From contig JAWHQI010000267.1 in assembly GCA_033032865.1 (NCBI GenBank), positions 2,894,001 to 2,958,000 of the forward strand: a stretch of DNA of 64,000 nt, in the 5' to 3' direction. The position numbers and the translations under genes are program-made. Below, one piece after another: positions 41,357 to 53,574 of this stretch. The notes under the pieces are model-generated. The model had not been told where the DNA came from. It worked only from the letters and a program-made list of their open reading frames with translations, and ran no database searches. The stretch is from Dactylorhiza incarnata. Taxonomy: Eukaryota; Streptophyta; Magnoliopsida; Asparagales; Orchidaceae. How positions within the stretch are numbered: position 1 is the stretch's first letter; each line of letters opens with the position of its first letter.

Positions 41357-41698
41357 AAGCAAAAAACCGGCCTATGTTTTCTGCTGGGAGCAAAACTTCT
41401 CCTGCAAGTAGCCCAGGATGGTGGGGAGATGAAGCTATGGAATTTCTTTTTCGTGCGCTACCTGTACGTGGTGCGGGGAAAACGTCTGCCGTCCATCGCG
41501 ATTTGTTTTTTTTTCTTTTATTTGTGGGCACCGTTGGATTGAGATTGAACGCCTCAGATCCTACCAGGGCGAAAACGATAACCGTACATAAGTATCGCTC
41601 GATATTATGAGCTAAAAACTGAGACATGCTGCAGCTGGTACAGTTTTCATTGGTGATTGCAAAGGTTTTATATAGGGCTTTTGAAACTTTTTGATTGC

Positions 41699-41733
41699 AG
41701 TGATTATTATTATTATTATTATTATTATTATTT
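41699..41733. repeat. ATT microsatellite
   Basis: About eleven ATT units. Confidence 0.9.
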
Positions 41734-41866
41734 TATATAATTGTATATTAAAATGTTGTCAACTCGTGACTCTCGTGTGATAAATAAAATATAACTTCGT
41801 ACGATATGCTCTATAATTAATTTGACGGTCAGAAAAAAAAGGCAGAGAAAGGCTAAGTCTGTATAA

Positions 41867-41993
41867 GGCTTCGTTTGGGGGGACTTACTTTCATCGGTCA
41901 AGCGGTTATGATCGCATGAATTGGACCTTTAAGATTCGATTCATACGGTCGTAACCGCTTGACCGGTAAAAATAAGTCCCTCCAAACGAAGCC
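41867..41993. mobile_element. 127-bp palindromic MITE, Harbinger type
   Basis: Almost the whole element is one inverted repeat: GGCTTCGTTTGGGGGGACTT at the left, AAGTCCCTCCAAACGAAGCC at the right, with GGTCAAGCGGTTATGATCG pairing inside. TAA flanks both ends (41864-41866, 41994-41996). Confidence 0.88.
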
Positions 41994-43069
41994 TAAGTCA
42001 GAGAGAGGATAAGTTAGTATAATTTCTTATAATTATAATAATTTGGAGCGATCGATTTTCTAATCTAGTTCGCTCATAGAATAATTTAGTATAATAATTA
42101 TAATAATCATAGAACTGTGGGCCGTCCAACGATCCGACGGCTCACGGAATCCATTCATATTTACTAAAAAAAGAAAGAAAAATCAAAGAAAAAACATCAT
42201 ATTTTGAATTTCGTGAACCGTCTGATCATACGATCGGACGGCACACGCGTTTCTTCCCTACCTTCCTCTACGTAAAAAATTTTGCAGAAAAGAAGGCAGA
42301 GAAAGGATAAGTTAGTATAATATTTTAGTATAATCATAGAAATATTTTTGATAATGACGTAAATTTTGTGCTCGCGAGATTATCATGATTAAGAGAAAAC
42401 CATGTTGATGAATTGAAACAAACTCTTTCAAGGTGGAATGTATCTCCACCTATCAAGTGGAATATTCAAGACCTTAATTGGAAGACATTCATATTTGTAA
42501 TCTTGGATTGAATGTATTATATTTAATGTTCATACACTTGGGCTCTCTTTGGCGGGGCGGTTTGGGAGCAGTGTGCCGCCGTTTATTCCACCGCCCTGCC
42601 AAACACTAATAATGAAGCCAGCGGGGTCATAATCCGCCGTTGCCTATTCGCGAAAAAGGCGGTGTGGAGTCGTTAAATCATTTCACGACTCCAAAATAGT
42701 GTCAGCTGCTTCCGGGCGCAGAGACCTATCTTTCGCCGCATCCTTCTCGTTCTCCATTCTTCTTGTCCTACATCCTTCTCGTTCTCCATAACCCACCGCA
42801 TCCTTCTCGTTCTCAGCCAACGAGCACCAAATTACCAATTTTTGCTCCAGATAGATGGGCCTTTGATCTTCGCAGACGAACGCCATACGCCGGCGAGTGC
42901 CTTATTTTCCTGTAGCTTTCCAGATCGCCGTCGAAGAAAATTCATGTTTGCAGAGAGCCTCTGTAGTATCAGCCTCGACGAAAATACCTACTTGCATCTG
43001 ATATACAACTTCTTACTCCTCGACCATATCAACCCTTTGGTACCTCCATTTCTCCGTTCTTTATAAATA
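41994..43069. other. Non-coding DNA with possible Tourist-like left end at ~42541
   Basis: GGCTCTCTTTGGCGGGGCGG at 42541 resembles a Tourist terminus. Candidate partners are AAACAAACAAAGCC ending near 44117 and a ~75-bp inverted match at 46858-46931. None has a clean duplication. GAGAAGGATGCGG-like words repeat at 42725-42810 (minus). Confidence 0.35.
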
Positions 43070-43788
43070 GGGCGTTGTTATTAGCAAACCACGTTACGCT
43101 ATTAGCAAACTATGGTTATTAGCAAATCATCTATTTTTAAAACGATTATTAGCAAACTTTTTTTGTTATTAGCAAACCAGAGTTCTCTCGTATGCGATCG
43201 CGAGTATGGTAGAAGGATTCTCTCATATGCTTCATGATTTTGGAGGTTACGCAGAAAACCCTAGAAGGATTAGCAGCCAGGAGTCAAATATTGGGATTAC
43301 ACTGCCTAATAAATGGATCTAGTTCAGTGAGAGACAAGCGGGGCAAATAAATGGAGGATACCTAGGGCCTTTAGGAGATCGATCTGGAGAGGAGGATATC
43401 CGAACATCGCCTACAGAGATGAAGTGCAGGACTGTCGCCGGCGAGCGAAAGATTCGCTCGCGGGAGAGGCTATGCCGGCGGCGAGATTCTTTTTTGTTAC
43501 AAGGGGATTTTGTTCTAGTGCTCCGAAATAATATTTCAATGTTTTTCGTCCTCACAAGTTTGCAATAGCTGGCGGCGTTTTCGATCGAGGTTCGCAATAG
43601 CCGTCTGCGTTATCACGAAGAGCGGCTGGGAGAAAATGAAGGAATAGGGCTTTTGGTTTAGGTGGAAAGAGGGAGAATAAGGTTTGCTAATAGCGCATTT
43701 TTAGATTGAGAAAAAAGACTTCATATTGGTGAACCCAGTTTATTTTGGTTTGCTAATAGCGAAACCCGATTTGCTATTAACAAGGTCC
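43070..43788. mobile_element. MITE with 8-bp duplication and TTAGCAAAC-repeat ends
   Basis: 719 bp. Left end GGGCGTTGTTATTAGCAAAC and right (complement) GGACCTTGTTAATAGCAAAT. TATAAATA duplicated at 43062-43069 and 43789-43796. ATTAGCAAAC words repeat four times at the left and, inverted, three times at the right. The interior contains a GC-rich gene-like patch (43360-43600). No transposase. hAT or Mutator derivative. Confidence 0.82.
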
Positions 43789-44117
43789 TATAAATATGCA
43801 AGGTTTTTAATATTTTTTTGTTGTAAGTGAATGGATCCCTGCAGACATAAATTTCATAGATTTCAGTTTTTTGTTATAAGTGAGTGGAATCCCGTTAGGC
43901 ATATATTTCTTTCAGTGAATTTAGTGAAAACAATAGGCATAGATTTCAGTTTTTCTGTTTTTTTAATTAAAAAATTGCATTACACAACGCAGAGCTATTT
44001 TGTCAAACAAATAAAACAATTTCTCCGTTAGAAACAACACTGCAAATATTGTTTTTCCAAACAATTTTACTGATTTTGCCATCACTCAGATTTTTCCACC
44101 CCAAACAAACAAAGCCT

Positions 44118-46997
44118 TAATTACTAAACCAAACAAAGCCTTAATTACATGCAATCTGGACTTTTCATTTCTCCGCCCCCACAAAATCTTCTGTTGTTTT
44201 TAAAACTTGAGAACTGGGGGTTTGCGAGCGTCGGGAGCGTCGCCGCGCTTACCCCGTGCGCCATGGTTAAGTAAATTCTAAGTTTAGTATTTTATAGTTT
44301 AGTATTATATATATATATATATTTCAATATTCTGTTAATGTAAAAGAATGAGCTACAATATTAGAAATAATAATTGATACGCTCCAATTACGTGTGTTAA
44401 CGGTTTGCCGTTAATCCCGACCCTAGTTATGCGATCTAATTAATGAGCACAATATTAGGCCGGGTAGACAAATTTTATTTGTTGTGCCCTCTATTTAGAC
44501 TTAGAGGCCTAAAGTCATGAAGTGGAGAAGACAAATGTGGGCACTGTATGGCCGGCCAGTATCCTGTGAGATCAAAATTATATGTGGAGGTCATCAACAA
44601 CAAAGCTGTTGACGACCTCATTAGATCAGCTTGGCGACCTCAGAACATCAAAATGGCATCCACAACAGATTAGCTCGTTGACCTAACCAGATTAGCTTAG
44701 CGACCTCAGTAGATCACCTCTACGACCTCAGTAGATCACTTCTACGACCTCAGTAGATCACCTCTACGGCCTCAACAGATCAGCTCGACGACGTCAGCAG
44801 ATTCCCACGATGACCACACCAAATCAGCTCAGCGGCGTCAGCAGATTCCCACGACAATCACACCAAATCAGCTAGGCGACCTCAACATATAAGCTCTTGA
44901 ATGTGTGTTTGCATTTGTTAGACCCGCCAGTGAGAGTATAGGTATTTCACGCGTAGAAATTAGAGCGAAATGATGAGTTTTGGGTTGTACAAGGTTGCGT
45001 ACAATCATGCATGGGACACACACTTCACTTTAGGGATTTGATTTTTCTGGAATATGAGAAAACGAGAAAGCATGCCCGCGCGTGGTGACGCACTCCCATG
45101 CTCGCAACTCGACAATCTTTGAGTGTTGAGAGGGATGTTCAACGATATATAGTTAATGCACTCCAGTGCTTGGAGGCACACAAACATGGGTGAAAAAGCA
45201 TGGTTAGACCGCACGCCGTGTTGGAGCACGCCTGACGGGAACATAAGTTATTCAAGCTAATTTTGAGAAACAGATTGCGTTGGCCATAGATCTCACAACT
45301 CCGATTTTTCCTCAAGGACCTTTAGGTTGCGAAATAGGAGTCGAGGACCTCATTATGTCGACCTTTGTTTGCAAGAGAGGAAGAGGAGAAAGAGGAAGGG
45401 AAGTTAGGGCTTGGAGAATAAGTTGTCATTAGAGGTGTTTCGAAGCTCCGATCAAAAATCCAAAGCCGTAGAATCAAAGAGCTCTTCCCTCCCGTCATTC
45501 TTAGCCGACTCATTCGACATTATCATGGCACTGATGAGGACGTCAAGGGTATTGACTCATTCCTCAGGTCTTAGAATCGCTTTCGTGCTTTCATTTCATG
45601 TATTAGTGTATTATGTGAGTTTCCTTCGCACTAACTAGTGGAGAAATGACCGCACTTGGTTCTTTGAACCCGGGGCCATGTCATTGCATCTCCGACATAA
45701 TTTGTATTAGAAATCCGACGATTGATTCCGAATTATGCATGACATGTGAAGCATATTTGTGGTCGTGAGCCATAATCAGTGATGTTTGTATAGTTGAATG
45801 CATTTAAAGATTGACCTAGTATGTGTTAGTGAATAACACTCAATGTGATGGTCAATTAATATGTGGGACATAGACGTATGGTGGATTTTAGTTATCCCTT
45901 ATGTAATCCCTCGATTGATGTTATAAGGCAAAGATATTAGGTCATTATTACATGGATGTATCTAGAGCGTAAACGTTATTCCGTGTGGTGTGATAACGAG
46001 TCCTAGTATATGCTTTGATAGATAGCCGGACGAACTTAAAACGCACATTGTACGCGCATGCCAGACAAACTTTAAACGCGCGTCAAACGGACTTTAAACG
46101 TTGAAGTGGTAGATAGCTAGATGTGTTTAAAACGCACGTCGTACTTGCTTTAAACGCACGCCATATGGGCTTTATATGCATGTCAAATGGGCTTTAAAAG
46201 ATAAAGTGAAGTTAACCAGACGGATTTTAAACACACGCTGGATGGTATTTAAATGCATGCCATGTTGGCTTTGATTAATATTCTAAAAGAGCATAGATGT
46301 TTTGATTGGTGTGGCTATGGGGCCATGAGTGCCCTCCACCTTGATGATGCATGATTGTATGAAAGATGCATGCGATGTTATGTTAAGGATTGCGGTGAGT
46401 CTCCGGATGAGCCTAGCTATCATTCAAAATACATAATAGGCCCCCTTATTTTACGTGCTCAATATTGAACCTATGTGAGGCATTTGACATTTTATGTGTA
46501 GTGTAGTTATCTTACTCTTATTTGCTTTACCATACATATTTCATGTTTATTTCTCTTACGTGCCTGCATGTTTAGAGATAGCTTGCCTCGGAGTCTGCTA
46601 GGACACTGGGACAGGGAGTTGTTACATAGTTATTTGTTATCTTTTTACTGTTCCTCTTTTTTTGCTCATGACTTTTTGGTTGCAGGAAGTGCAACACTAA
46701 ATGGAGCATAAGGGCAAGCGCACAAAGCTAAAAGAAAATGAAATGACATTGTTTATTTCTCTTCTGTTTTATTATGCTAGCTTCTGACTTTTAAAACATG
46801 TGGAAAACGCCCTATTTTGGCGATTAGAGAGTGGGGGCTTATTGCACTGCAGCATTCGAAATTAACGTTTGGCGGGGTGATTTAAAAGCGGCGGCACAAC
46901 TCCTAATAATCTCCCCCAAGCGCAGCCTTAATCTATAAGATATACAATTTGATACATATTTGAAATCTCAGACATTATATCATATTGGTCTCTCGGA
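44118..46997. other. Long non-coding stretch with local repeats
   Basis: No coding supported. Contains the 22-bp array at 44605-44885, diffuse GCTTTAAACGCACG repeats at 46020-46265, and LTR-like text near 46585-46625 (GCTAGGACACTGGGACAGGG). A TGATACG start near 44373 could open an LTR, but no matching end or duplication was found. Confidence 0.45.
44605..44885. repeat. ~22-bp degenerate tandem repeat
   Basis: About twelve units of consensus CGACCTCAGTAGATCACCTC plus TA, diverging outward; two 44-bp double units with GTCAGCAGATTCCCACGA at 44790-44870. Confidence 0.85.
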
Positions 46998-47279
46998 TAT
47001 CATATTTTAAAATCTAAGATATTATACTCCATATCTGGAATATGAGGTCAAAAAAGCAATGTCATGTGTCAAAAATTCCGCAAATTTAGCTGACATTTCT
47101 TGTAAACAGAGCTCGGGCAAGAGAAGGAAAACAGACATGATTCATACAGGGAGATTATTTAAGAATTAAGAATGAAAATGGCAGACCGATGTGCAAAAAT
47201 AAAATGAAAATCGCATGGAGTTAAAAGACCCAAACCGACTACCAGATTTATATTATATGATCCTGGTTCAAATATACCT
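46998..47279. repeat. Left copy of 283-bp duplication flanking copia
   Basis: TATCATATTTTAAAATCTAA to GGTTCAAATATACCT, repeated at 52147-52430 with about three differences including a 2-bp indel. Confidence 0.95.
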
Positions 47280-47298
47280 TCATATCTGGAATATGAGT

Positions 47299-47947
47299 TG
47301 AATTTTTGAGTTTGCTACCAATCAAGTGAACCAATGATGAACAAAGAAGGCTATATTCCAACTAGGCAACCAGATTACAAATAAACACGGCTGAATACAA
47401 GTTGCATCCAACTTGAATCACAACAGCCAATAGAAGGTAAGACTTGGTCACGGACAAGGTCCGCTCCTTCTCCCGAGCACACCAGGCTGGTGATACTCGC
47501 TCCTCGCTGTCGCCGGGGCGATATCGGCTGTCGCCGGGGCGATATCTCTGATACTCGCAAGCTCGTTGCTCGCACTCCAGGATACTCGCACGCTCGTCGC
47601 GCACGCTTCCTCGCTTTCTCGCTGTCGCCGGCGATATCCACTGTCGCCGGGCGATATCTCCACTTCTCGCTACTCGCTCAAGGAAGCTCTCCGAACTCGC
47701 TCCAAGTCCGATGCTCGCCAGGTAGCACTCTGGTATCTCTAACTCGCTCAGAGTTGATGATACTCGCCACTTCTGATGACTCTCCTCGCCACTTTCTGAA
47801 TTGGTGCTCTTTAGGGGGGGGGGGGGGGGGGGGGTACCCCTCTATTTATAGGCAAAAGCCTACTCGGCGGCGAGTAGGATACTCGCGAGCTGTCGCTGGG
47901 GCGACAGCCACTGTCGTCGGGCGACAGCTCACTTCACAAATCTAACA
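47299..47947 (-). repeat. copia 3' LTR
   Basis: 649 bp. Sense ends TGTTAGATTTG...AAATTCA. Holds repeated CTGTCGCCGGGGCGATATC words, G21 at 47814-47834 and a sense TATA motif CCTATAAATAGA at 47841-47852. Confidence 0.93.
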
Positions 47948-50900
47948 CTCCCCCTTGAAGTGAGCTCCGTGAACAACTCCAAGCAACGAGCGAAGCCTCC
48001 GGAACGGCCCCGCAGATAGGGGCTTTGTGAATATGTCCGGAAGGTTGTCTTCACTCCGCACATGCTCCACAGTGATCAAGCCACTCAGCACCTTCTCTCT
48101 GATGAAGTGATGCTCGATCTCAATGTGCTTGGTCCTTGCATGACACACTGGATTGGTTACCAGTTTCAATGCACTCTCATTGTCCCCGCGAAGCACAGTA
48201 GGTCCGCTGACCTCCTCGTCCACATCCTCCACTAGTCTCCTTAGCCAGACACACTCCTGAGCTGCTAAGGACGACGCCTTGTACTCGGCCTCCGTGGTAG
48301 AAAGGGAAATGGAGTCCTGCTTCTTGCTACACCACGAGATAGCAGCTGCTCCACACAAGAACACATACCCTGATGTCGACTTGCGATCATCAGCGTCACC
48401 TCCATAGTCTGCATCTGTGTACCCGTGCAGCTTGAAGTCAGACTTCTCCTCATAGGACAACCCCATCTCAAGGGTGCCCTTCACGTACTTCAGAATCCCC
48501 TTGGCTGCCTCCAGATGAGGCTTCCGCGGCTCTTGCATATATCGACTAACTCGGCCGACAGCAAAGGCGATGTCCGGCCTCGTAATAGTCAGGTAGATAA
48601 GACTCCCCACCAGTGCCCGAAAGATCTTCGGATCAGGAAGAATCCTCCCTTCTTCCTTCCGAAGCTTCAGCCCCGCCTCCAGAGGAACGGAACTGCTCTT
48701 CCCCTCCTTCATGCCGAATCTTTCGACGATCCTCTCGGCATACGCCCTCTGGGAAACATCCAGCCCGCCTCTTCTCTTCTCTACTTGGAGGCCAAGGAAA
48801 TGGTGCAGTTCACCAAGATCCTTCATCTCGAAGCGAATGGAAAACTGCTGCCTCAGCGCCGCGACCTCCTCAGGGTTATTCCCTGTCACGATCATGTCGT
48901 CGACGTATAGCAGCACTAGCACGTGAAGACCTCCACTCCTCTTCACGAACATGCTGGAGTCCGAGTCTGAGGCATCGTAGCCGCAGAACTGCAAGTACTC
49001 CGCAATCTTCCCATACCAGGCTCTCGGTGCCTGTTTCAACCCGTAGAGGGCCTTCTTGAGCTTGCAAACGTGATGTGGCAATGACTTGGACACGTATCCA
49101 GGTGGTTGCACCATGAATATGTCTTTGTCAATCTCTCCATACAGGAACGCATTCTTCACATCAAGCTGTCACAGCTTCCATCCTCGGCACGCCGCCAAAG
49201 CGATGATCGTCCTCACCGACGTCATCTTCGCTACAAGACTGAAGGTCTCCTCGTAGTCCTCTCCGTAGGTCTGTGAGAAGCCTCGAGCAACAAGCCTCGC
49301 CTTGTACCGCTCCACTTCTCCATCAGCTCTCTTCTTAACCTTGTACACCCATTTACAGGTGACAGGTTTGATGCCCTCCACCATGGGAACCAGGTCCCAT
49401 GTCTCATTCTTCTCTAGGGCCTCCATCTCCTCGATCATGGCCGCGTCCCACTCCTTGATGCCAGCTGCATCCTCAAAGAAGGTAGGTTCCCTCTCATCGA
49501 GTGGTCCTGCGAAGAAGCAGGAAACCAAACTCACGAAGTTCCCCTCCTTATAGCGAGCAGGCGGGATGATCGTCCTCTTCGACCTCCTCAAGGCTTGGCC
49601 ACTATCTACCACTCCGGTAGACTCCTCAGGTTGAGTTCCTCTCTGAACTCCTCTCTGAACTCCTCCTGAAGCGGTGCTCTCCCTGCTTCTTGAGCTCGAA
49701 GCTCCCCCTGAGCCAGAAGCTCCTCCTGAGCTAAATGCTCCTCCCGAGCCAGAGGTTCCTCCTGAGCCAGATGGCGATAGAGCACTTGGAGATAACTCCA
49801 ACTCCACAGTAGGGTCCTCAGTGACCCACTCCTCTTCCCTGCTAGCTTCTCCACTCTCCGGCAGCTCCACAGAAGAGACTCCCTGGTATGAGACCAGTTC
49901 GTCAAACACAACGTCGCGCGAGACGACGAACCTGTGGGTCTGCGGATCCATGCACTTCCACCCCTTCTTCCGCTCATCGTAGCCGATGAAGATACACTTC
50001 CTCGCCTTCGGCTCCAACTTGGTTCTCTGAGCGTCTGGGACGTGCACGAAGCAGGTAGAACCGAACACCTTCATGTGACCCACATTGGGCTTCTCCCCGA
50101 ACATGAGCTGGTGTGGAGACACCATCCTGTTAGGACTCAGAGGTAGCCTGTTGATCACATAAGTAGCACACGTCATTCCCTCCGCCCATAAGGCCTTGGG
50201 AATGCTCTTGGCATGTAGCCAACTCCTGGTAGTCTCCACCAGATGGCGGATCTTCCTCTCTGCCACCCCATTCTGCTGAGGGGTGTGAGCGCAGGAGAGC
50301 TCCCGCCGAATGCCGAACCTCCTGCAGAAAGAAGCAAACTCATTGGAGGTAAACTCCCCTCCATTGTCGCTTCTCAGCTTCTTCACTCTGTGGTCCAGCC
50401 TCCCCTCCACAAGCTCCTTCCACTCGAGGAACTTGTTGAAGACTTCTGATTTCTCTCTCAGAAAGTATACCCACGTATAGCGGGTATAGTCATCCACCAG
50501 AACCAGCGCATACTTATTGCCTCCATAAGTACGGGTGACGCACGTCCCCATCACATCAGCATGTACGCACTCAAGAGGTGCCTTACACCTGGTCTCCGAC
50601 TTGTCAAATGGAAGTCGATGTGACTTTCCATACTGGCATCGGTCGCACACATGGCCGTCGCCGTAGGAAGTGAGATGAGGCAGGCCGCTCACTAGGCCCT
50701 TTGCCGCCATCATCTTCAGCTTGTCCATCCCCACATGACCCAGCCTCTCATGTCAGATCACAGCGCTGTCGTTTGTCTTCAGCTTGTCCACGTAGGCATT
50801 TGCAGACAAGACATACAAATCCTTCACCCTTCTCCCGGTGAGCGTGACGTCAGCATCGACAGACGAAAGGTTCTTCAAGAACTTCACCTCCTTCGGTCCA

Positions 50901-51460
50901 AACAGCACGTGGTATCCAGCATCCACGTCGTTAGCCACCGAGAAGAGGTTCTTCTTCATGCCAGACACGTGATACACACTCTTCAGTGTCACTGGCTTCT
51001 CACTACTCCCAAGGGACACCTTCCCTTCTCGCTCCACAGGATGTATCGTATCATCCGCAGTGATGATAGCATCCGATCCTTCATACGCTTCCAAGGAGTC
51101 GAACTTGGACATATCTCCAGTGAGATGATGCCCGCAACCGGAGTCCACTATCCAGTCGTTCTCGAGGTTGATGGAGGCTAAGACATCGACCGACGTTGCC
51201 TCATCTCTGCCAGGAAACAATTGTCCCCCCTCTCACCGCCCTGGTGACCTCCACCTCTTCCTCCAAGCTCTCACAGCTTGACCATTGTCTTCGATTGGAA
51301 AGACTTCTGCCTGCTCTTCTCCTCCAACGACCTCCCATAGGTCCTCTTCAAGCAGGTAGCTCTCCAAGCAAGACCTCCACTTCTTGTAGTTGGTCTGGGT
51401 GAGCAGCTCGATTCCTAGTCCTCTCGCATAACCTCCTCCGCCGTCCATCTTGGATGACAA
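47942..51460 (-). pseudogene. copia Gag(partial)-Pol, one frame broken by three TGA codons
   Basis: About 1173 codons. Start at 51460 (MSSKMDGGGGYARGLGIELL). Gag N-terminus TQTNYKKWRSCLESYLLEED; then, with most of Gag missing, protease WIVDSGCGHHL; pre-integrase HERLGHVGMDKL and CDRCQYGK; integrase HADVMG, LRSDNGGEFTSNEF, TPQQNGVAERK; KARKCIFIGY; RT YKARLVARGFSQ, QLDVKNAFLYG, VLLYVDDMIVTG; RNase H GYTDADYGGDADDRKS and TEAEYKASSLAAQE. TGA at 51233, 50753 (Trp expected before HERLGH) and 49169 (before QLDVKN). The terminal TAG overlaps the 3' LTR. All catalytic motifs are intact. Confidence 0.93.
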
Positions 51461-51498
51461 CCTTGAACTTCGATAGCACGCGCTGCTTCAGCAACCTG

Positions 51499-51510
51499 CC
51501 TCTGATACCA
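51499..51510 (-). promoter_or_regulatory. Primer binding site, tRNA-iMet type
   Basis: TGGTATCAGAGG on the sense strand, three bases from the 5' LTR. Confidence 0.93.
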
Positions 51511-51513
51511 AGT

Positions 51514-52145
51514 TAAATTTTTGAGTTTGCTACCAATCAAGTGAACCAATGATGAACAAAGAAGGCTATATTCCAACTAGGCAACCAGATTACAAATAAA
51601 CACGGCTGAATACAAGTTGCATCCAACTTGAATCACAACAGCCAATAGAAGGTAAGACTTGGTCACGGACAAGGTCCGCTCCTCCCGAGCACACCAGGCT
51701 GGTGATACTCGCTCCTCGCTGTCGCCGGGGCGATATCGGCTGTCGCCGGGGAGATATCTCTGATACTCGCAAGCTCGTTGCTCGCACTCCAGGATACTCG
51801 CACGCTCGTCGCGCACGCTTCCTCGCTTTCTCGCTGTCGCCGGCGATATCCACTGTCGCCGGGCGATATCTCAACTTCTCGCTACTCGCTCAAGGAAGCT
51901 CTCCGAACTCGCTCCAGGTCCGATGCTCGCCAGGTAGCACTCTGGTATCTCTAACTCGCTCAGAGTTGATGATACTCGCCACTTCTGATGACTCTCCTCG
52001 CCACTTTCTGAATTGGTGCTCTTTAGGGGGGGTACCCCTCTATTTATAGGCAAAAGCCTACTCGGCGGCGAGTAGGATACTCGCGAGCTGTCGCTGGGGC
52101 GACAGCCACTGTCGCCGGGCGACAGCTCACTTCACAAATCTAACA
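51514..52145 (-). repeat. copia 5' LTR
   Basis: 632 bp, nearly identical to 47299-47947; its G run is seven bases (52025-52031). Confidence 0.93.
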
Positions 52146-52146
52146 T

Positions 52147-52430
52147 TATCATATTTTAAAATCTAAGATATTATACTCCATATCTGGAATATGAGGTCAA
52201 AAAAGCAGTGTCATGTGTCAAAAATTCCGCAAATTTAGCTGACATTTCTTGTAAACAGAGCTCGGGCAAGAGAAGGAAAACAGACATGATTCATACAGGG
52301 AGATATTATTTAAGAATTAAGAATGAAAATGGCAGACCGATGTGCAAAAATAAAATGAAAATCGCATGGAGTTAAAAGACCCAAACCGACTACCAGATTT
52401 ATATTATATGATCCTGGTTCAAATATACCT
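52147..52430. repeat. Right copy of 283-bp duplication
   Basis: ~99% identical to 46998-47279. It directly follows the copia LTR, whereas the left copy is separated from the LTR by 19 bp that repeat an internal word of the unit (CATATCTGGAATATGAG). Confidence 0.95.
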
Positions 52431-52549
52431 CGCATATTCATTTTGATATATCTGATGTTGTGCTGAGATTGAAGCTCTGTTTGGCTCAGCTGCAGCGACT
52501 GGAGAAGCAGTGCGGAATACTCAGCTATTTTGCAGAGTGGTGGCGGAAT

Positions 52550-53574
52550 CTGTAAACCGACATCTGGCGTACCCTTCAGGTATCGTAGAATCCACTTGGC
52601 TGCATCCCAATGTTGTCACCCTGGCTTTTCCATGTATCTGCTAACGACGCTCACTGCCTGAGCGAGGTCTGGTCTCGTGCATATCATTGTGTACATCAAG
52701 CACCCCACCGCACTCGCATACAACACTCTTAGCATCTTCTGGCTTTCCTCTTCTTTGAATGGACACTGAAGTGATGATAATCTAAATTGTTTCCCCAAGG
52801 GAGTGGTAACATCTTTAGATTCCGTCATACTGAACTTTTCTAGTACCTTCTGAATGTATTCAGTCTGCTATAGCCATAGCATACCTTGCTTTCTGTCTCG
52901 CTTGATCTCCATCCCAAGGATCTTTTGAGCATGACCGGGATCTTTCATCTCAAATTTAGCATGCAATTCCGGCTTCAGTTTCTGAATCTCTCTGACTGAC
53001 TTGCAAGCAATCAACATGTCATCGACATAAAGCATCAGAATTAGATCAATACTATCTGCGAGAAATCTGTGGTAGACACAGTTGTCGTACTGGCTCTTGT
53101 TATAGCTATGTGATGTCATGAAGGTGTCAAACCTTTTGTACCATATTCTCGGAGCCTGCTTCAGACAATAAAGAGACCTTTTCAGCTTGCACACCTTTTT
53201 CTCATCACCAGGCCGAATGAACCTCTCAGGCTGTAGTATACAGATCTCCTCCTCTAGGCTGCCGTGAAGGAAGGCAGCTCTTACGTCTATCTGATCTAGC
53301 TCCATATCCCACATGGCTACCATAGCAAGTAGCACCGGAATCGAACAGTGCTTTACCACTGGTGAGAAGATTTCATCGAAGTCAACTCCCTTCTTCTGTG
53401 CGAACCCCTTGGCTACGAATCTGGCTTTGTATCTCCATTGATATTTCCCTGATGTGGACTCCTTTTTTCTGAACACCCGTTTTAAACTGATTGTTTTGGC
53501 CCCTTTTGGTAGATTAACCAAATCCCATGTCGACATGTTCTTCTGAAGAGACTCCATCTCTTTCGCCATGACAA
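52550..53574 (-). pseudogene. copia reverse transcriptase, old copy
   Basis: Contains YKARFVAKGFAQKKGVDFDE, DQIDVRAAFLHGSLEEEI, KRSLYCLKQAPRIWY, ILMLYVDDMLIACKS, FEMKDPGHAQKILGMEI, and ASAVGCLMYTMICTRPDLAQ. The YVDD site is intact. Stops occur after MLWL (52868) and EKPG (52616). The frame ends at RYLKGTPDVG, losing the RNase H active-site region. Confidence 0.9.

Larger units (their letters stand above)
47299..52145 (-). mobile_element. Young copia element lacking most of gag
   Basis: 4.85 kb, LTRs 47299-47947 and 51514-52145, tRNA-Met-type PBS at 51499-51510 and polypurine tract AAGGGGGAG at 47948-47956 on the sense strand. The LTRs differ at only a handful of positions besides a G run (21 versus 7) and a 3-bp indel, implying recent insertion. 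The coding frame is continuous from 51460 to 47942 except for three TGA codons. The middle of Gag and the zinc knuckle are absent. No 5-bp duplication joins the flanks (TGAGT left, TTATC right); instead a 283-bp direct duplication brackets it. Confidence 0.93.

Noticed and set aside
42541..46931. A 4.4-kb Harbinger element
   Set aside because: Ends show a ~75-bp inverted similarity but no matching 3-bp duplication, and a competing end exists at ~44117; left as a note in the flanking features.
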